Shown here piece by piece: positions 37,083 through 48,891 of a DNA stretch of 64,000 nt. A model generated the notes under the pieces. That model did not search any database. It was not told the DNA's origin and saw only the letters and a program-made list of their open reading frames with translations. The position numbers were made by a program, and so were the translations under genes. The stretch is from the NCBI GenBank assembly GCA_030512295.1, contig JAULSR010000001.1:4735001-4799000 (forward strand). The letters run 5' to 3'. This DNA is from Bombardia bombarda (lineage: Eukaryota; Ascomycota; Sordariomycetes; Sordariales; Lasiosphaeriaceae). The first letter of the stretch is position 1. The number at the start of each line of letters is the position of its first letter.

Positions 37083-38582
37083 TTCGATCTGAGGAGAGGG
37101 GTGGGGTGGCTTGCTTGATACGAAAGTCGGAGTTGAAAGGTGGTGGTGGGAGTCTACTGCATCGCATGCATCACCCGGATCTGGGACAGCCAGCCGGCGG
37201 CGTTTTCGGGGTGTTGTAGGTTGGGTTTCTGGAAATATTCATACTTGCGCATGTCTTCTTTTGGCGAAGACGGGCTGTTTTCATTCTTATTTTTTGAGAT
37301 AAATATTACACGCATACATACTTCGCCCCCTTACCACGTCTCGCAACGGTCAAAATGGTGGTTGGGGGGAAATCTGTAGGGAAGAGGCGGGTCTGACTCT
37401 GAGTTTTCCTTTGCCCTTCTGGGTTTCCTTGTGCGGTTGGGCTATTTGGTATATGAAGGTGGCCGGTGTGGTTGGCGATACTGTTATTTTGGTTGCTGTT
37501 TACTTGGATGTCTCATTACGTAATAGTCAGCCAAGGGACCGGAGTTTTTTATAAAGGGGTTAGGGGTCAGTCAAAGCAACCGGCGACATCATCCGGGCTG
37601 ACAACCAGATTATCGACATCAATTACAACACCGTTTCCGTTGGTAGCAACAGAAAGTTAATAAGTGGGAAGTATTGTGCATGGATGGTTCCATTTGTTGA
37701 CCATACGAAGAAAAAGAAAGGGAACAAGGGCGGTATCGTGATACTCTGTGAGTGTAAACAGTGTTTGGCATGAGTTTACCTTTATCATGTGTTGGTCCTT
37801 GCTGTATTTGGATTAAATACTATCTGAGGTGGCCAATACTTGCAAGTTAGGATGTAAGCATTTCAAACGCAAAGTTCACGTTACCCTGATCATATGCAGC
37901 GCAGTCAGTCACGGGATGCCAACACCAGTGTAACCAGGTGCTAAATGTTTGTATCATGGTTGCGGTCATCGAGTGGACTCAGATAACTAAGAATAAGGGA
38001 GAAGGAGTCGCAAAGAAATACCGAGGTCTTGTATAATTAATTAAGGTGCGGTCCGAGTTAAAGGTTGGGAGAAAAGGGAAGAGCGATCGTCCTAGCTGCC
38101 TGGGTTCCTTCCTGCCAGCCCGTCCGACTGCCGACTGATCACTGCCAAACTACCTACTTACTGCCCACTTGCCCTGTTCGCCAAACACCGACCTCAGTTA
38201 ATTCTTGTCTCTCGCGCAAGGACAAAGCAAACAGAAACCGAGTGGAAGTTAATATCGCTGCTGAAATATATCGACGTTAATCTGACAGAGCTGGTGAGGC
38301 TTCTGCAAAGTGACATTTCCTCCGCCCGCTCGAGAATCTATCTTTTCAAGAATAATTGACCTCGTGTCAAACATTATACTTACAGAGCTCGGCTTAACCT
38401 CCAAAACAGCCGTCGAGCCCCAAAGCATACAAAGTTTGCACATCTGCTTTTTCCACAAAAGCTTATGTGTCTTTATATTAGAGGGCCTTCCCACCCGGAG
38501 GGATAGATAGCGAGTGCGCCAAACCGAATCACCCACAAAATTACAACTGCTTCCTTCACTACCTTTGGTGTATTCATTCAGA
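37083..38582. other. Intergenic region, 1.5 kb
   Basis: The 3' flank of the phosphatase gene and promoter of the next gene. A-rich and T-rich patches only; no coding gene could be supported. Confidence 0.5.
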
Positions 38583-40154
38583 ATGAGCTCTACCACCCCA
38601 TCAAACACCTCGACCCAAGCAGTCCCGACCCAAGCAGTCCCTTCAGCTCCTCAGGTCGAAGGGGTTCCTCCAATCGGAGAGGCTACCTCGGTTGCAATGT
38701 CCTCGGGTTCAAGAATGCCAGCTTCGCCACCAGCAGCCAGTCTGTCAAAGGTGTCCGCTACACCATCCAAAGTCTCTTTGACTGCTCCGGCTCATATGAG
38801 CTCTCGAGATGGAAACCCCAAGTCGTCGAGAATGACTTCGGTGGTAAGGCAACCTCATATGGCCCCCGTGGCGGAAATGTCGCCCTCACCACAAATCAAC
38901 CCCCAGAAAAGAAAGGAACCTTCGCCTCCTATGGCCCCTCTGGCAGACATGACAGATTCCCCAGCAAAGGCTCATCGGACGTGGACGACTCCCTCACCAC
39001 GAATGAACCCCCTACCAACATATCATATGGCGCCCCCTCCAACGAGAATGACAGCTTCACCAAGGAGCACTCCCCATAAACAACTGGCTGTCCCGGCTTA
39101 TTCATCTGGGAACCAAAGTCAGTATCAGAGCTTCCACGGGTATCTGCCAGCATCTTCTGCACAAACAACACCGGGCTACTCTCTGCCTCAAACAGCCCCT
39201 CCAACAGAAACAGTTATCCCGCCCCATCACGCCAATGGCAGCTATCAATATCAAGACTATAGCAACTATCACCAAGCACCAGCGCCCGCCATGCCAAGAT
39301 CACGCACCGGAAGAAAAGGCACGCCCGCTGCAAGTAGTCCGCGGCTGGTATTCAGTGATACTTCACAACCCCGAGAATCGTCCATACCGACCCTTCCCCC
39401 GCCTCCCGCCAACATGACTGTACACCACCCAAGCCAGCAGAGAGCCTCACTACCACCTGGAGGTCCCCATGATGTCATATCAAGCTTCATGGACCAGGTC
39501 TTTCCCCAAGCAGGAATGTCAACAGCAACAGCCTCTCCACCCACCCCTATGAGATCCTCCCCCCCTTCCTCCCCAAACCCAGAAAACACCATGAAGCGGC
39601 ATCACCTGGAAGAGAAGGTCCAGCTTAAGATACGCCGCCAGAACGACCGGTGGATGGCCCACATGCGGGACCGCCTCCAGCGAGATGCCGAAAAGAAACT
39701 GATGGCTGGCAAGCTGAAGCATCCCGAGACCCCGGCGCCGACCTGGTACGTCCGCGCGGCCGACGACGAAGTGCCCGGATTTGATAAATATGCCCTTCAT
39801 GTCTGGAACAAGGTAAAGGGAGTATTTGAGCATCCACCACCGCCACCACCGCCGGCGCCGCCTCTTGAACCCGTCAGGGATCCTGCCAATGACCCTTGGT
39901 TGTACGGAGTCTCGGAGAGCGAGAGGGCGCAGCAGTTCGTGCCGGGGCAGTGGAGCGGTCCTGGACAGGAGGGGTTCTGCGCGGATCTTGATTTTGGCTC
40001 TGACGATGAGGAGGAGGAGGAGGAGAGGGAGAAGGAGGATAACAAGAGGAAGAGAAATGAGGAGGAGATGGAAGGTGATACAATTATGGCGAAATCGCCG
40101 GTGGTGAGGAAGAAGCGATGTAATGGAGGTGGGAAGAGCAGGTCAAGTCAGTAG
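38583..40154 (+). CDS. Disordered Pro-rich protein with a basic/acidic C-terminal tail
   Basis: An intron-less frame with the likely start at 38583 (MSSTTPSNTSTQAVP), 523 residues; upstream in-frame codons to 38514 look like leader. Residues 1-330 are Ser/Thr/Pro/Gln-rich, with recurring MxPxP patterns (MAPVAEMSPSPQ, MAPLADMTDSP, MNPLPTYHMAP). Around residues 335-380 a charged helical segment appears (EEKVQLKIRRQNDRW and DRLQRDAEKKLMAGKL), then an apparently conserved stretch with PTWYVRAADDEVPGFD and NDPWLYGVSESERAQQFVPG. The tail combines an acidic run (SDDEEEEEER) with basic clusters (NKRKRN, RKKR) that look like nuclear localisation signals. I do not recognise the family; a nuclear role is inferred. 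It converges with the rhodopsin-family gene across 380 bp. Confidence 0.7.
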   Translation: MSSTTPSNTSTQAVPTQAVPSAPQVEGVPPIGEATSVAMSSGSRMPASPPAASLSKVSATPSKVSLTAPAHMSSRDGNPKSSRMTSVVRQPHMAPVAEMSPSPQINPQKRKEPSPPMAPLADMTDSPAKAHRTWTTPSPRMNPLPTYHMAPPPTRMTASPRSTPHKQLAVPAYSSGNQSQYQSFHGYLPASSAQTTPGYSLPQTAPPTETVIPPHHANGSYQYQDYSNYHQAPAPAMPRSRTGRKGTPAASSPRLVFSDTSQPRESSIPTLPPPPANMTVHHPSQQRASLPPGGPHDVISSFMDQVFPQAGMSTATASPPTPMRSSPPSSPNPENTMKRHHLEEKVQLKIRRQNDRWMAHMRDRLQRDAEKKLMAGKLKHPETPAPTWYVRAADDEVPGFDKYALHVWNKVKGVFEHPPPPPPPAPPLEPVRDPANDPWLYGVSESERAQQFVPGQWSGPGQEGFCADLDFGSDDEEEEEEREKEDNKRKRNEEEMEGDTIMAKSPVVRKKRCNGGGKSRSSQ

Positions 40155-40534
40155 CGGGACGTTGGAATAAGGGCAAATGGTGCTGGCTGGTAGATGAGGC
40201 ATATCTCGGGTTTTGTGCCTGCATATAAACTGGCTTGTATACTGGGAAAAGAGGAGGAAGGTGATAGGACGTGGGGTGATAGGATGGGGGCGAGGGGGGT
40301 TGATAATGGGTATATATGGACGTAATCGTGTCTGTTTCTAATGTATTGATTTCTAAATTCCTAAACGCTAAAAGCAGACAAAAAGTAGGGAGTGACGAGG
40401 TAGCATGCACGCGCTTCATGTCTCGTAACGTTTTAATCCATGATACCTGGATTATGGTTGTTTTAGGCGTGAATATCTTGCCAGTCGTAAGGTCTAGCAA
40501 ACGGTGATCAAAGCTGCTGTTGTTGGCCTTTCGA
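40155..40534. other. Convergent 3' intergenic spacer
   Basis: 380 bp between two convergent genes. It presumably contains both polyadenylation sites; I see no gene. Confidence 0.6.
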
Positions 40535-42060
40535 TCATTGCCTGGTGATAGTAACTTCCGTCTTCTTCGTAATACCCGACTCGATAATACACTCGGTGCT
40601 GTTCGTCTTGGCATGATTCTCGACGCTGCCCGTCTCGGTATAGTCAATGCCGCTGTCGAGCTCCTCGGCGCCGTTGCCGCCCCTGGTGCGGTTGCTCTTC
40701 CACGTGTGCATGGCGTAGCGCGAGCCGACGTTGTGGGGGTAGCCGCTCCGGCGGTTGCGGCTCGAGGTGGTGGCGCCGCGCGAGGTGCGCTCGTTGAAGT
40801 ACTTGACTAAAGGGGCGATGGTGGGCACGCACGCGACGATGACGCCCAGGTTGTTCTCGACCGTGGACCAGAGGATCAAGGGGGCCGAGTCGGTGTAGTT
40901 GACCAGCTTGTTGACCGTCTGGATGCGGATAATCTGGATGATTGTGATGAACATGCCGAGGCCGAAGAGGCCGAGGAGGACCACCTTTCTGCGGCTTTGA
41001 ATGTGAGATTTGAGGAGGACGGGAAAGGGGACGACCATGCTATATGTGGATGAAGAGGGCGTTAGTGATTTGGTCTTGGGCGAAAAGGGGGAGGTGGCTC
41101 TGGGCGGGGGTAGAAAGGGGAAAGGGGAACTAACACAGCCACATCAAAAACAATGGTGATGGATGCCATGGTCGTGTAAACCGGGACGCCGTCCAAGCAT
41201 TTTGCTGTTGCCCTGATGGCAGGGTCCCATTGTCCGGAAGCGGGCTGGCAGAGGTTGATCTGAACAAGCAGGAAGGACAAATGGAACAATGAGCAGGCGA
41301 CGATGACGCCAATAGTGATCTTACGATAGATGCCACTGGGTATAAATCGAAGATATGAGAAGAGCAAAGAAAGTTTGAACCCTAGGATACTTGTAATATA
41401 GCTATATGTGGAGAAACGGACGGGATTAGTAGCTGTCGTTTTGGATGTATAAAAAGAAAGTACGGGCAAACTGACAATGGAGCACCGATATATTGTATCT
41501 GCCAAGGATTTCTGGTTAGTCAAGATCCCTTTTGTATCGTTGTTGGTTGTTTTCAAACATACCAGGCCGAAGTTATAAATGTTCATCTCCGGCAAGTCCA
41601 AGAAGTTTTCCAGACCTAGCCCCCATTTTGTCTCTAACGAATCATTGTCAGCTACCGGTAGTTTGAGTCGGATGTTGTTGATTCAGGGGCAGTTATATTG
41701 ACTTACGAATGATGGTAACAACAGAAAACCCAGCCGTGCAAAACTATTAGGTATCCGTCAAACATTGATCTTCACAGTAGACTCGGCTTGTTTGACTGGT
41801 GCATTTGACTCACCCACGCAACAGCAATGATCCAGTCATCTGTTGAAAGGAAATGTTAGGTTTCTGTATTTATTGTAGCATTACCAAGAGCGGCGACGAA
41901 GCTTACCGATACCAAGGGCCTTGATTATAACACCACGCACATAGAGGCGTAGACATAGTGTGGTCAACGAGAGGGCGGTCAGGGCAGTCGCAACACCGGT
42001 GATTCGAGGTCCGATGGTGGGCGCATCAGCATCGTCGGTGTTGTAAGTCCAACCACCCAT
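40535..42060 (-). CDS. Fungal rhodopsin-domain (PTH11-like) seven-helix membrane protein
   Basis: Seven exons on the minus strand: 42060-41907, 41839-41814, 41743-41707, 41633-41563, 41498-41476, 41401-41135 and 41039-40535, giving 360 residues. The 23-, 26- and 37-nt exons are supported because only this splicing restores the family sequence: GIDDWIIAVAW, then TKWGLGLENF, QYIGAPFYIT, GFKLSLLFSYLRFIP, and the extracellular loop Cys residues in NLCQP and TAKCLDG. Seven hydrophobic segments fit the fungal rhodopsin-like domain, including FDVAVMVVPFPVLLKSHI before RRKVVLLGLFGLGMF and a final WSTVENNLGVIVACVPTIAPL. The cytoplasmic tail is Ser/Arg/Thr-rich. The family is plasma-membrane associated and related to PTH11 receptors; the usual N-terminal CFEM domain is absent, and no ligand can be inferred. 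Confidence 0.9.
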
Positions 42061-43044
42061 ATTGACGTGTGGCGTTCCAGCAGCTTAGAAGGAGACAAGA
42101 TCGGCGTGGTTGAATGGATCGCCTGCTTCTTCCCTGAGCTCACTTTCTCGCTCCGAGTGAACCTGGGGCAGCAGCATCAAGTCGAGGGAGGTAAGATGAT
42201 GTTATTAGCTACTCGACGTAGCCGCCAACATCTCTCACCGCACCCATGAAACGTTTTCTCCTTCTGTGCTAAGGCTACGTATATGGGGCCGGTAGAGATG
42301 AGCTTCATGCTAAGGTAGGAGCGTAATATGATCATCGCATGGGAGGTAGGCCGTAGAAGACTCGGTAGAAGGAGGCTTGGGTTACATCACGTAGATGCAC
42401 TCCGGAAAGCAGCCCGGTTTGAACGGCTTGAATGTCTTGGCAGGGGTTTTGTTTGTGTGGAAGATCACAATAGCCCTGTCTCCCACACTGATGCCGCTCC
42501 TTGGGGCCCTGAACATGCAGAAGGACTGATAGTTGGCATGCACGTGCCATGAGTAAGGAAAGATAAGCAGAGAGACTCCATGTTTGGGTTGTTTGTGGAG
42601 TATCGCATGACAAGGGAGCAATAACAGAAGTACTGGGCAGTTCGCTACAACTCTTGCCTCATCCCCGAGTCAGTGGAGGCGCCTTTTTCACTCCCGTGAC
42701 TTCATCCGTTGCCCTTGATTGCTCAAATCTTCCACCGTCCTCTCAGACAGTTAAGAGATGCAACGAGCAACCATTTGCCTAGGTCGAATTCCATGTTTCA
42801 GAAGCGCAACCGCAACCGCACAACTGCAACCGTAGCAGACAATCGATGTGACGATTCTCTCGGTCTTCCTTCCGTTTAAGGCTGCTGAGGATTTCCAAGC
42901 TGGCTCGGCTGGGTAATGAAAGAGTCAGTCTGATGCATCAGAAGCCGTCTTGCGCAAAGATGGTTGACTTTTGCACTCTCTCACTGCAACTGTGCAGTTA
43001 TGGGAGGGTGGGCCTCGAAGCTGGGTCCACACTAGAGCGCATCC

Positions 43045-43078
43045 CTTTCCTGATGTAGATCTCTTTCCTGATGTAGAT
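43045..43078. repeat. Two-copy direct repeat, 18-bp period
   Basis: CTTTCCTGATGTAGAT occurs twice, identical over 16 bp with 2 bp between the copies. Confidence 0.85.
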
Positions 43079-43665
43079 AGACTGTCCAGTAGTAAGTGGA
43101 CATAGAGAGCAGGGCAGGCGATGTTAGTCCCAGCCAAGAGAAAGTGGGGAGGGCGAGTGCCTCATGCTCTGTTTAGTGTGCGCAATCGCGCCGTCTAAGG
43201 TACCCAGGTGATCGGATGTGTGACGATTGGGTCAAAGGGTTTATGGAATGTGAGGATAGATGATAGAAGACAGCAGAAAGAAAAAAAACAGAAAATGCGA
43301 TAGAAGCTTTATAAGAGCTCAGTGTCCCGGAGGCTGCTTGTTGGGTGAGATAAGAGTTGACTCCCTCGGTGTTGACGGCAAGATTGTGGTACGGTAGTTG
43401 CTATCGACGGAGTTGTCTCGCTTGACCATAGAACCGAGTCTAGCCCCAACAAGCCAGGCACACTTACACAGTTACATCTCGCTTACCAAGCCTGGAAGTG
43501 ACGACCGAGGGCAATCTTCACGAAACCCCGCGCCATGGACGGATGAACTTGTTGAGTTGTTTTTGTAGTGGAGCTGCTTTCTTGTTCGACCGACCTAGTG
43601 CAGATGGACCGCATGCAGTTGGTTTGTCACACCATCGGAGCTGATTGGTCGTACAAAGCTGCAAC

Positions 43666-43689
43666 GTTGGGAAGTTGGGAAGTTGGGAA
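43666..43689. repeat. Three tandem GTTGGGAA units
   Basis: Three perfect consecutive 8-bp units. Confidence 0.9.
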
Positions 43690-45112
43690 GTCGCGACCCA
43701 ATGGCAGGGCAGGTTGGTGTGTAGTGTACCACAGTTGTGGTTGGATTTCTGCGTTTATAATATAAAATAGTCCCGTCTGGGGTGATCAGGGTTGGACGTT
43801 GCGCAACTGTGCGGCTCGTCTTGCGGCTCCGCGGCAAGTGCGCGGCACAACGGTGCAGCGTTGGGTTTTGCTGGCTTGATCTCGTCACTTCTGCTGTGGC
43901 TCTCCTCCATCTCCAGGCCACTTCCATCGGCCTTTTCTTGGCGAGATTGGGGCTCCGCAGAAACCCCACAGCAACTCCCATGCGACAGGGGTTAGCCGAG
44001 CAGCCTCCATCATCTCGACCTGCCGAGTACTTGGTCCCAAGTCAGTATAAAGCCAATCCAAACCACTACCTAGGTCTAGTGGCTCATTCGTGCAGCGCAC
44101 AATAACAGCCAGGACTACAACAAAGAGAAAAGAATAGCGGACCCTACAATACCTTTACCAAATTCTAATAGATGAGTTTGAAGGCTCTGTCAATGTTTTA
44201 ACTTGAACCTATCTACGATTGAGAGATCTGGAGGCCGTCGTCAGCCCAGTTGTCGACCGCAAACTGTTCATAAAATGCCATAACTGGGTGCGCATGGTGG
44301 GTTTGTTTGAGCTCTTTGCGGTCCACTTTCTTTTTATTTCCAGGGAGGCAGACTCCAGCCGGCATGAATGGAACGGAAAATTCGTCATGGCCCTGGTCCC
44401 TACAGGCAGACGCCTGCTCTGGGCATCGGTAAGGGTTGTCGGCACCATCAAAGATCTAGGGACCTCCAGGGGCAGACCCCAACCAATGGCGAACATGTTG
44501 GCCGTACTAATCAGTACGCCTCGCCCGAAAGGGGAATTCGATCGCAGGTCGCATGCTGTAACCCGCTGCGAGAGCGACTAAAGGATTGGGGAGCCCTCAT
44601 CCTCGGGCTGCTGGTCCTCGAGGTCACTGATACTCGGGGTCTTCGGGTCCTCACCTTCACACTCCTCACACGGGGTGGATTATTGCACCTGTGCAAGACG
44701 AGAGCGGGCACAAGAAAGCACGCGTCTCCCCAGCATCTCCCCGCGAAGCAAGCCTCTAGGCCCAACCAGACGGGCCCAAGGGAGAGGGCTCGATGGAGAG
44801 CCGCATGGGCCAAGTTTCCATCGCCCCAACAAGACGCATTTGGGAGCTCGGCTTGAGCCCGGGAACTTGGACGACACTGATAACCTGGTCGATCTTGCTC
44901 ATAGTTGGACGCGGTTGGAGCCGGCCACATGGCATATGGCGCGTTAGAAGATGACTGCCCACGTTATCGAACCATTGGCCACCCAGATCAACGTTGCATA
45001 ATATGCTAACCCGCGCAGATCTTGACCTTGACGGCCGTCCCCTCGAGATCTTCATCCCTTTCCCCTCACCCATTGACAAGCACAGCTCAGTTGTCTCTTG
45101 TCAACCGCCATT

Positions 45113-46891
45113 ATGAAGGTCCTCACCCTTCTCTCGGCTGCTAGCCTCATCTCCACTGGCGTGCTTGCCGCCCCCTCGTCCGACTGCAAGTGTTTCCCTG
45201 GCGATGCCTGCTGGCCTGCTGCCTCTAGATGGAACGCCCTCAACAGCACTGTCGGCGGCAGGCTGATCGCCACCGTACCGTTGGCCTCCCCGTGCCACAG
45301 CCCGAACTTCAACAATGCCACTTGCCAGTCTCTGCGCGACCAGTGGCAGTATCCCGATGTCCAGTACGTATACTAGCACCATTGTCTACGAGCCGTGGTT
45401 GTGTCACGAAGTCATGTCACTCGCTAACCGCGCCTCTACAGCATGGATGACTCGGCCTCCGTCATGGCCCCCTTCTTCGCTAACCAGAGCTGCGACCCCT
45501 TTACTGCGGAGTCAAAGCCCTGCACCCTAGGCAACTATGTGAGGTATGCCGTTGCCGTATCATCGGCCAACGACATCATCTCAACCATCAACTTTGCCAA
45601 GTCTAACAAGATCCGCCTCGTCATTCGCAATACTGGCCATGACTACAATGGCCGGTCGACCGGCGCAGGCGCCCTCTCCGTCTGGACCCATAAGCTGAAG
45701 AGCATCAGCTTCATAAACTATAGCGACACGTACTACAGGGGCACTGCTGTCAAGGTCGGCGCCGGTGTCCAGGGTTATGAGCTTCTCGCAGCAGGTCGTG
45801 CCAAGGGCCAGGTTACTGTTGGTGGTGAGTGCCCGACCGTCGGTGTTGCTGGTGGCTACACCCAAGGCGGCGGCCACTCAGCCTTGAGCACCTCCTTTGG
45901 TCTGTCAGCCGACAACACCCTTGAATGGGAGGTCGTGACTGCTGCCGGAAAGCGCCTTATCGCTTCTCGCACTCAAAACACCGACCTGTACTGGGCCCTT
46001 TCCGGAGGTGGTGGCGGCAACTACGGTGTCGTTGTTAGCTTGACGGTCAAGACCTTCCCCGACCGCTTGATCGGCGGCGCCACTCTGTCCTTCTTCTCCT
46101 CCAACAACCCCACAGAAAAGTTCTACTCCGCCATCAACGCCTTCCATTCTGCCCTGCCTAACATAGTCAACTCAGGCTCCATGGTTGTCTACTACTTCAC
46201 CTCCAACTTCTTCATGATCGCGCCCCTGACCGCGTACAACAAGACGTCGGCTGAGGTGGAGGCCATCATGGCCCCCTTCCTCGCCAAGCTCGATGCGTTG
46301 GGAGTGACGTACAACTCGGCCTTCAGCCAGTTCCCCACCTACTACGAGCACTACAACCAGTACTTTGGCCCGCTGCCGACGGGTGCCATCCAGGTTGGAA
46401 TCGCCCAGTACGGCGGCCGCCTCATCCCCACCACCACCATTACGAAGAACGCCACCGCTTTCGCCGCTACGGCGCGCACCATCGCGGAGAAGGGCATCAC
46501 CTTTATCGGTGTCGGCACTGACGTGTCTTCCTTCGGCAAGGACTCGGTCAACTCGGTGCTGCCGGCCTGGCGCAAGGCCCTCGTGCATGCCACCCTCACC
46601 ACCGACTGGTCCTTTGACCCGGCCAAGTGGGATCAGATGCTCGCGAACCAGCGCCTGATGACTGAGGACATCATGCCCTTGATCGAGGCCGTCACCCCCG
46701 GCTCCGGCGCGTACATGAACGAGGCCGACTTCCGCCAGCCCAGGTTCCAGCAGGAGTTCTTCGGCTCCAAGTACTACGACCTCTTGTCCGTCAAGTACAA
46801 GTATGACCCCGATTTCTTCTTTTACGCCCTCAACGCTGTTGGCAGCGAGTTCTGGAATGTCGCCGACAATGGGCGCATGTGCAGGTCCTGA
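45113..46891 (+). CDS. Secreted FAD-linked oxidase, berberine-bridge-enzyme type
   Basis: Two exons, 45113-45363 and 45442-46891, give 566 residues; the 78-nt intron starts GTACGT and ends CTCTACAG after a GCTAACC branch site. Residues 1-19 form a signal peptide (KVLTLLSAASLISTGVLA then APSS). The FAD-binding PCMH domain follows, with NTGHDYNGRS carrying His150 and GGECPTVGVAGG carrying Cys214; their 64-residue spacing is right for a bicovalently attached flavin. YTQGGGHS and WALSGGGGGNYGVV are further FAD contacts. The C-terminus has the BBE motif (YMNEADF, FFGSKYYDLL, KYKYDPDFFF). Such enzymes oxidise sugars, alkaloids or polyketide intermediates using O2 and yield H2O2. The substrate is unknown. 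A GST gene lies 804 bp downstream on the same strand. Confidence 0.93.
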
Positions 46892-47695
46892 ATGCCCAGC
46901 GACTCGCTTAATGAGGGAGTGTTTTGTCTAAATACGTGTCAAAATAATGATAACGGGAGGAGTTACGTGCAATGCGATATGTTGTTGGGGTTGTAATAAA
47001 TTGATATTAGTACCAGATCAAGATATTAATGAAAGTCTCTATCCTTCATGAAGATCCAAGATGTAATTCTCGCGGTGGATTGCCCGATGACTGACCTTTG
47101 GTGCTATACTTATGTCATTGCAAAATGGAGTCTGGTTTGTAATCTGAGTCGTTCCGTCTCGTCGAGACGCTTCGATGCATGCCCGTTGACTGACCCTGTA
47201 ACCAGTAGGGAATGACCTTTTACCTTTTTATCAATGGCGTCAACATAAAGGTCGGGTACCATGCCGGGCACTTATACTAATCAACTAATGCAAGTCTAGC
47301 AGGGAGCTCTAGCAGGGAGCCAACTGTTTTCGGTAGTTCGAATTCTTTTACAGAATTTGTAGGTGTACCCCAAAGCGTATTTCATGTACACGCATCCAAT
47401 ACCCAACACAGATTACCGAATACGCGCTGTATTTCTAACACGGGACATTTCTAAGCACGCTGATCGACCCCTCCTCGTCTGGGACCTGGATGTGAGGCAG
47501 GTCGTAAGTCGTAACCTGCAATTGTCTATATAACATCCAATTGGGGATGCACTGAGGGGAACACAACGTCATTCACCTTTTTCCCCAGATACCACATTCA
47601 ACATCTCCACTTCAACGTTCATTCATTCCCACTTCAACTCAACAACGTAAAAACAAACATTCACCTTTCAGCCGTATCTACTGAGAAGCAACACA
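46892..47695. other. Oxidase 3' flank and GST promoter
   Basis: 804 bp with no gene. A TATA-like element lies at 47527-47533. The leader before the GST start is C/A-rich and contains recurrent TTCACCTTT, CACTTCAAC and ATTCATTC words. Confidence 0.6.
47527..47544 (+). promoter_or_regulatory. TATA-like element followed by CCAATTGG
   Basis: TATATAA at 47527-47533 lies 163 bp before the GST start codon, with a palindromic CCAATTGG at 47537-47544 close behind. A C/A-rich leader follows, as in strongly expressed fungal genes. This is position-based inference. Confidence 0.45.
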
Positions 47696-48891
47696 ATGGC
47701 TGCTACTTCAGACATCCATCTTTACACAACCCAGACGCCAAATGGCATCAAGGTCTCGATGCTCCTGGAGGAGCTAGGGTTGCCTTACAAGGTAAGTGCT
47801 TGAACATCTGGATGCATGCATCTAGCTAATTGCTGTCCTTCTAGGTGACGGCCATCGAGCTGGGCAAAAACACGCAAAAGGTATGCAAGGAAGGCTCAAA
47901 AATGACATGAAGCCATTTTACATCAAGAGAGCTTTTTTGTTCTAATTTTAGCCTATTCTTGACGTTCCCTAGGAGCCCTGGTTCCTGGAGATCAACCCCA
48001 ATGGCCGTATTCCGGCCCTGACTGACACCTTGGACGGGTCTACCATCCGCCTCTTCGAGAGCGGGAGCATCATGCAGTATCTCGTTGATCGCTATGATAC
48101 CGAGCACAGGATCTCGTACCCACATGGGTCGAAGGAGTATTACGAGACCAACAACTGGGTAAGTAGTTGAACAACAATAATCAAGTTGTGCAGACCAGGT
48201 AGATCGAGGAAGTTTGCTACAGTTCTAACTGAGGACATGTATAGCTGTTTTGGCAAATGGGTGGTCTCGGTCCGATGCAGGGGTATGTCGCCTTGAGCTT
48301 CCCCTTTTCTACAGGAGACGTGCGCTAACCAGTGGATGATATTGCCAACGTTTAGACAAGCAAACCATTTCTTCCGTGGGTAGTTTACGAGCTATACTAA
48401 CAAGATGATTTGGGTCTGACCAAGTGCCATTGCAGGATATGCCCCGGAAAAGATCGAGTACGGCATCAAGCGCTACCAGGATGAGACGCGCCGTCTGTAC
48501 GGCGTCATGAACGGGCAGTTGGAGAAGTCCACGTCGGGATATCTCGTCGGCGACAGGCTGACCATTGCGGATATCTCGTGCTGGGGATGGGTCGCGGCTC
48601 ACCGTGAGTTGCTTGATTTTTTCTCTCATCGTTTGTCTTCGTTTCGTTCGAGGGCAGTTAGTTCGGTTTACTGATTGTTCTTTCTTGTACAAAGACTGGG
48701 CCGGCATCTCGCTCGACGAGTTTCCGCACCTCAACGCGTGGCTCGAGAAGCTGCTGGCCCGCCCGGGCATCGAGAAGGGCCGGAACGTGCCTAACAAGCA
48801 CACCGCCCTGGAGACGAAGAATGTCAGCAAGGAGGAGCTGGATAAGCAGGCCGCTAGCAGCTGGGTTCGGGCTGAGTCTACGAAGAAGTAG
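47696..48891 (+). CDS. Ure2-type glutathione S-transferase
   Basis: Seven exons: 47696-47791, 47845-47880, 47973-48158, 48245-48282, 48356-48375, 48436-48603 and 48695-48891, giving 246 residues. The 20-nt fifth exon is supported because a GTGGGT donor at 48376 restores QANHFFRYAPEKIEYG, a hallmark stretch of the family. The N-terminal thioredoxin-like half (residues about 6-90) has TPNGIKVSMLLEELGLPY, INPNGRIPAL and the glutathione-binding LFESGSIMQYLVDRY. The C-terminal helical half includes ADISCWGWVAAH and HLNAWLEKLLARPGIEKG. Family members conjugate or reduce substrates with glutathione, and yeast Ure2 also regulates nitrogen genes through a prion domain that is missing here. There is no signal peptide, so it is cytosolic. 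It lies in tandem behind the secreted oxidase; a link between them is inference. Confidence 0.93.

Larger units (their letters stand above)
42061..45112. other. Gene-free stretch of 3 kb between divergent genes
   Basis: Divergent promoter space between the rhodopsin-family gene and the oxidase gene. It carries short direct repeats near 43045-43078 and 43666-43689. Frames of up to 162 codons near 44219-44930 overlap each other on both strands and show no family features. Confidence 0.5.

Noticed and set aside
44219..44930. Frames of 120, 139 and 162 codons between the rhodopsin-family and oxidase genes
   Set aside because: They overlap on both strands with no recognisable motif; most likely chance frames in GC-rich promoter DNA.
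40535..48891. Rhodopsin-family gene, oxidase and GST as a secondary-metabolite cluster
   Set aside because: No polyketide synthase, peptide synthetase, terpene cyclase or pathway regulator occurs anywhere in the window, and core genes follow immediately.
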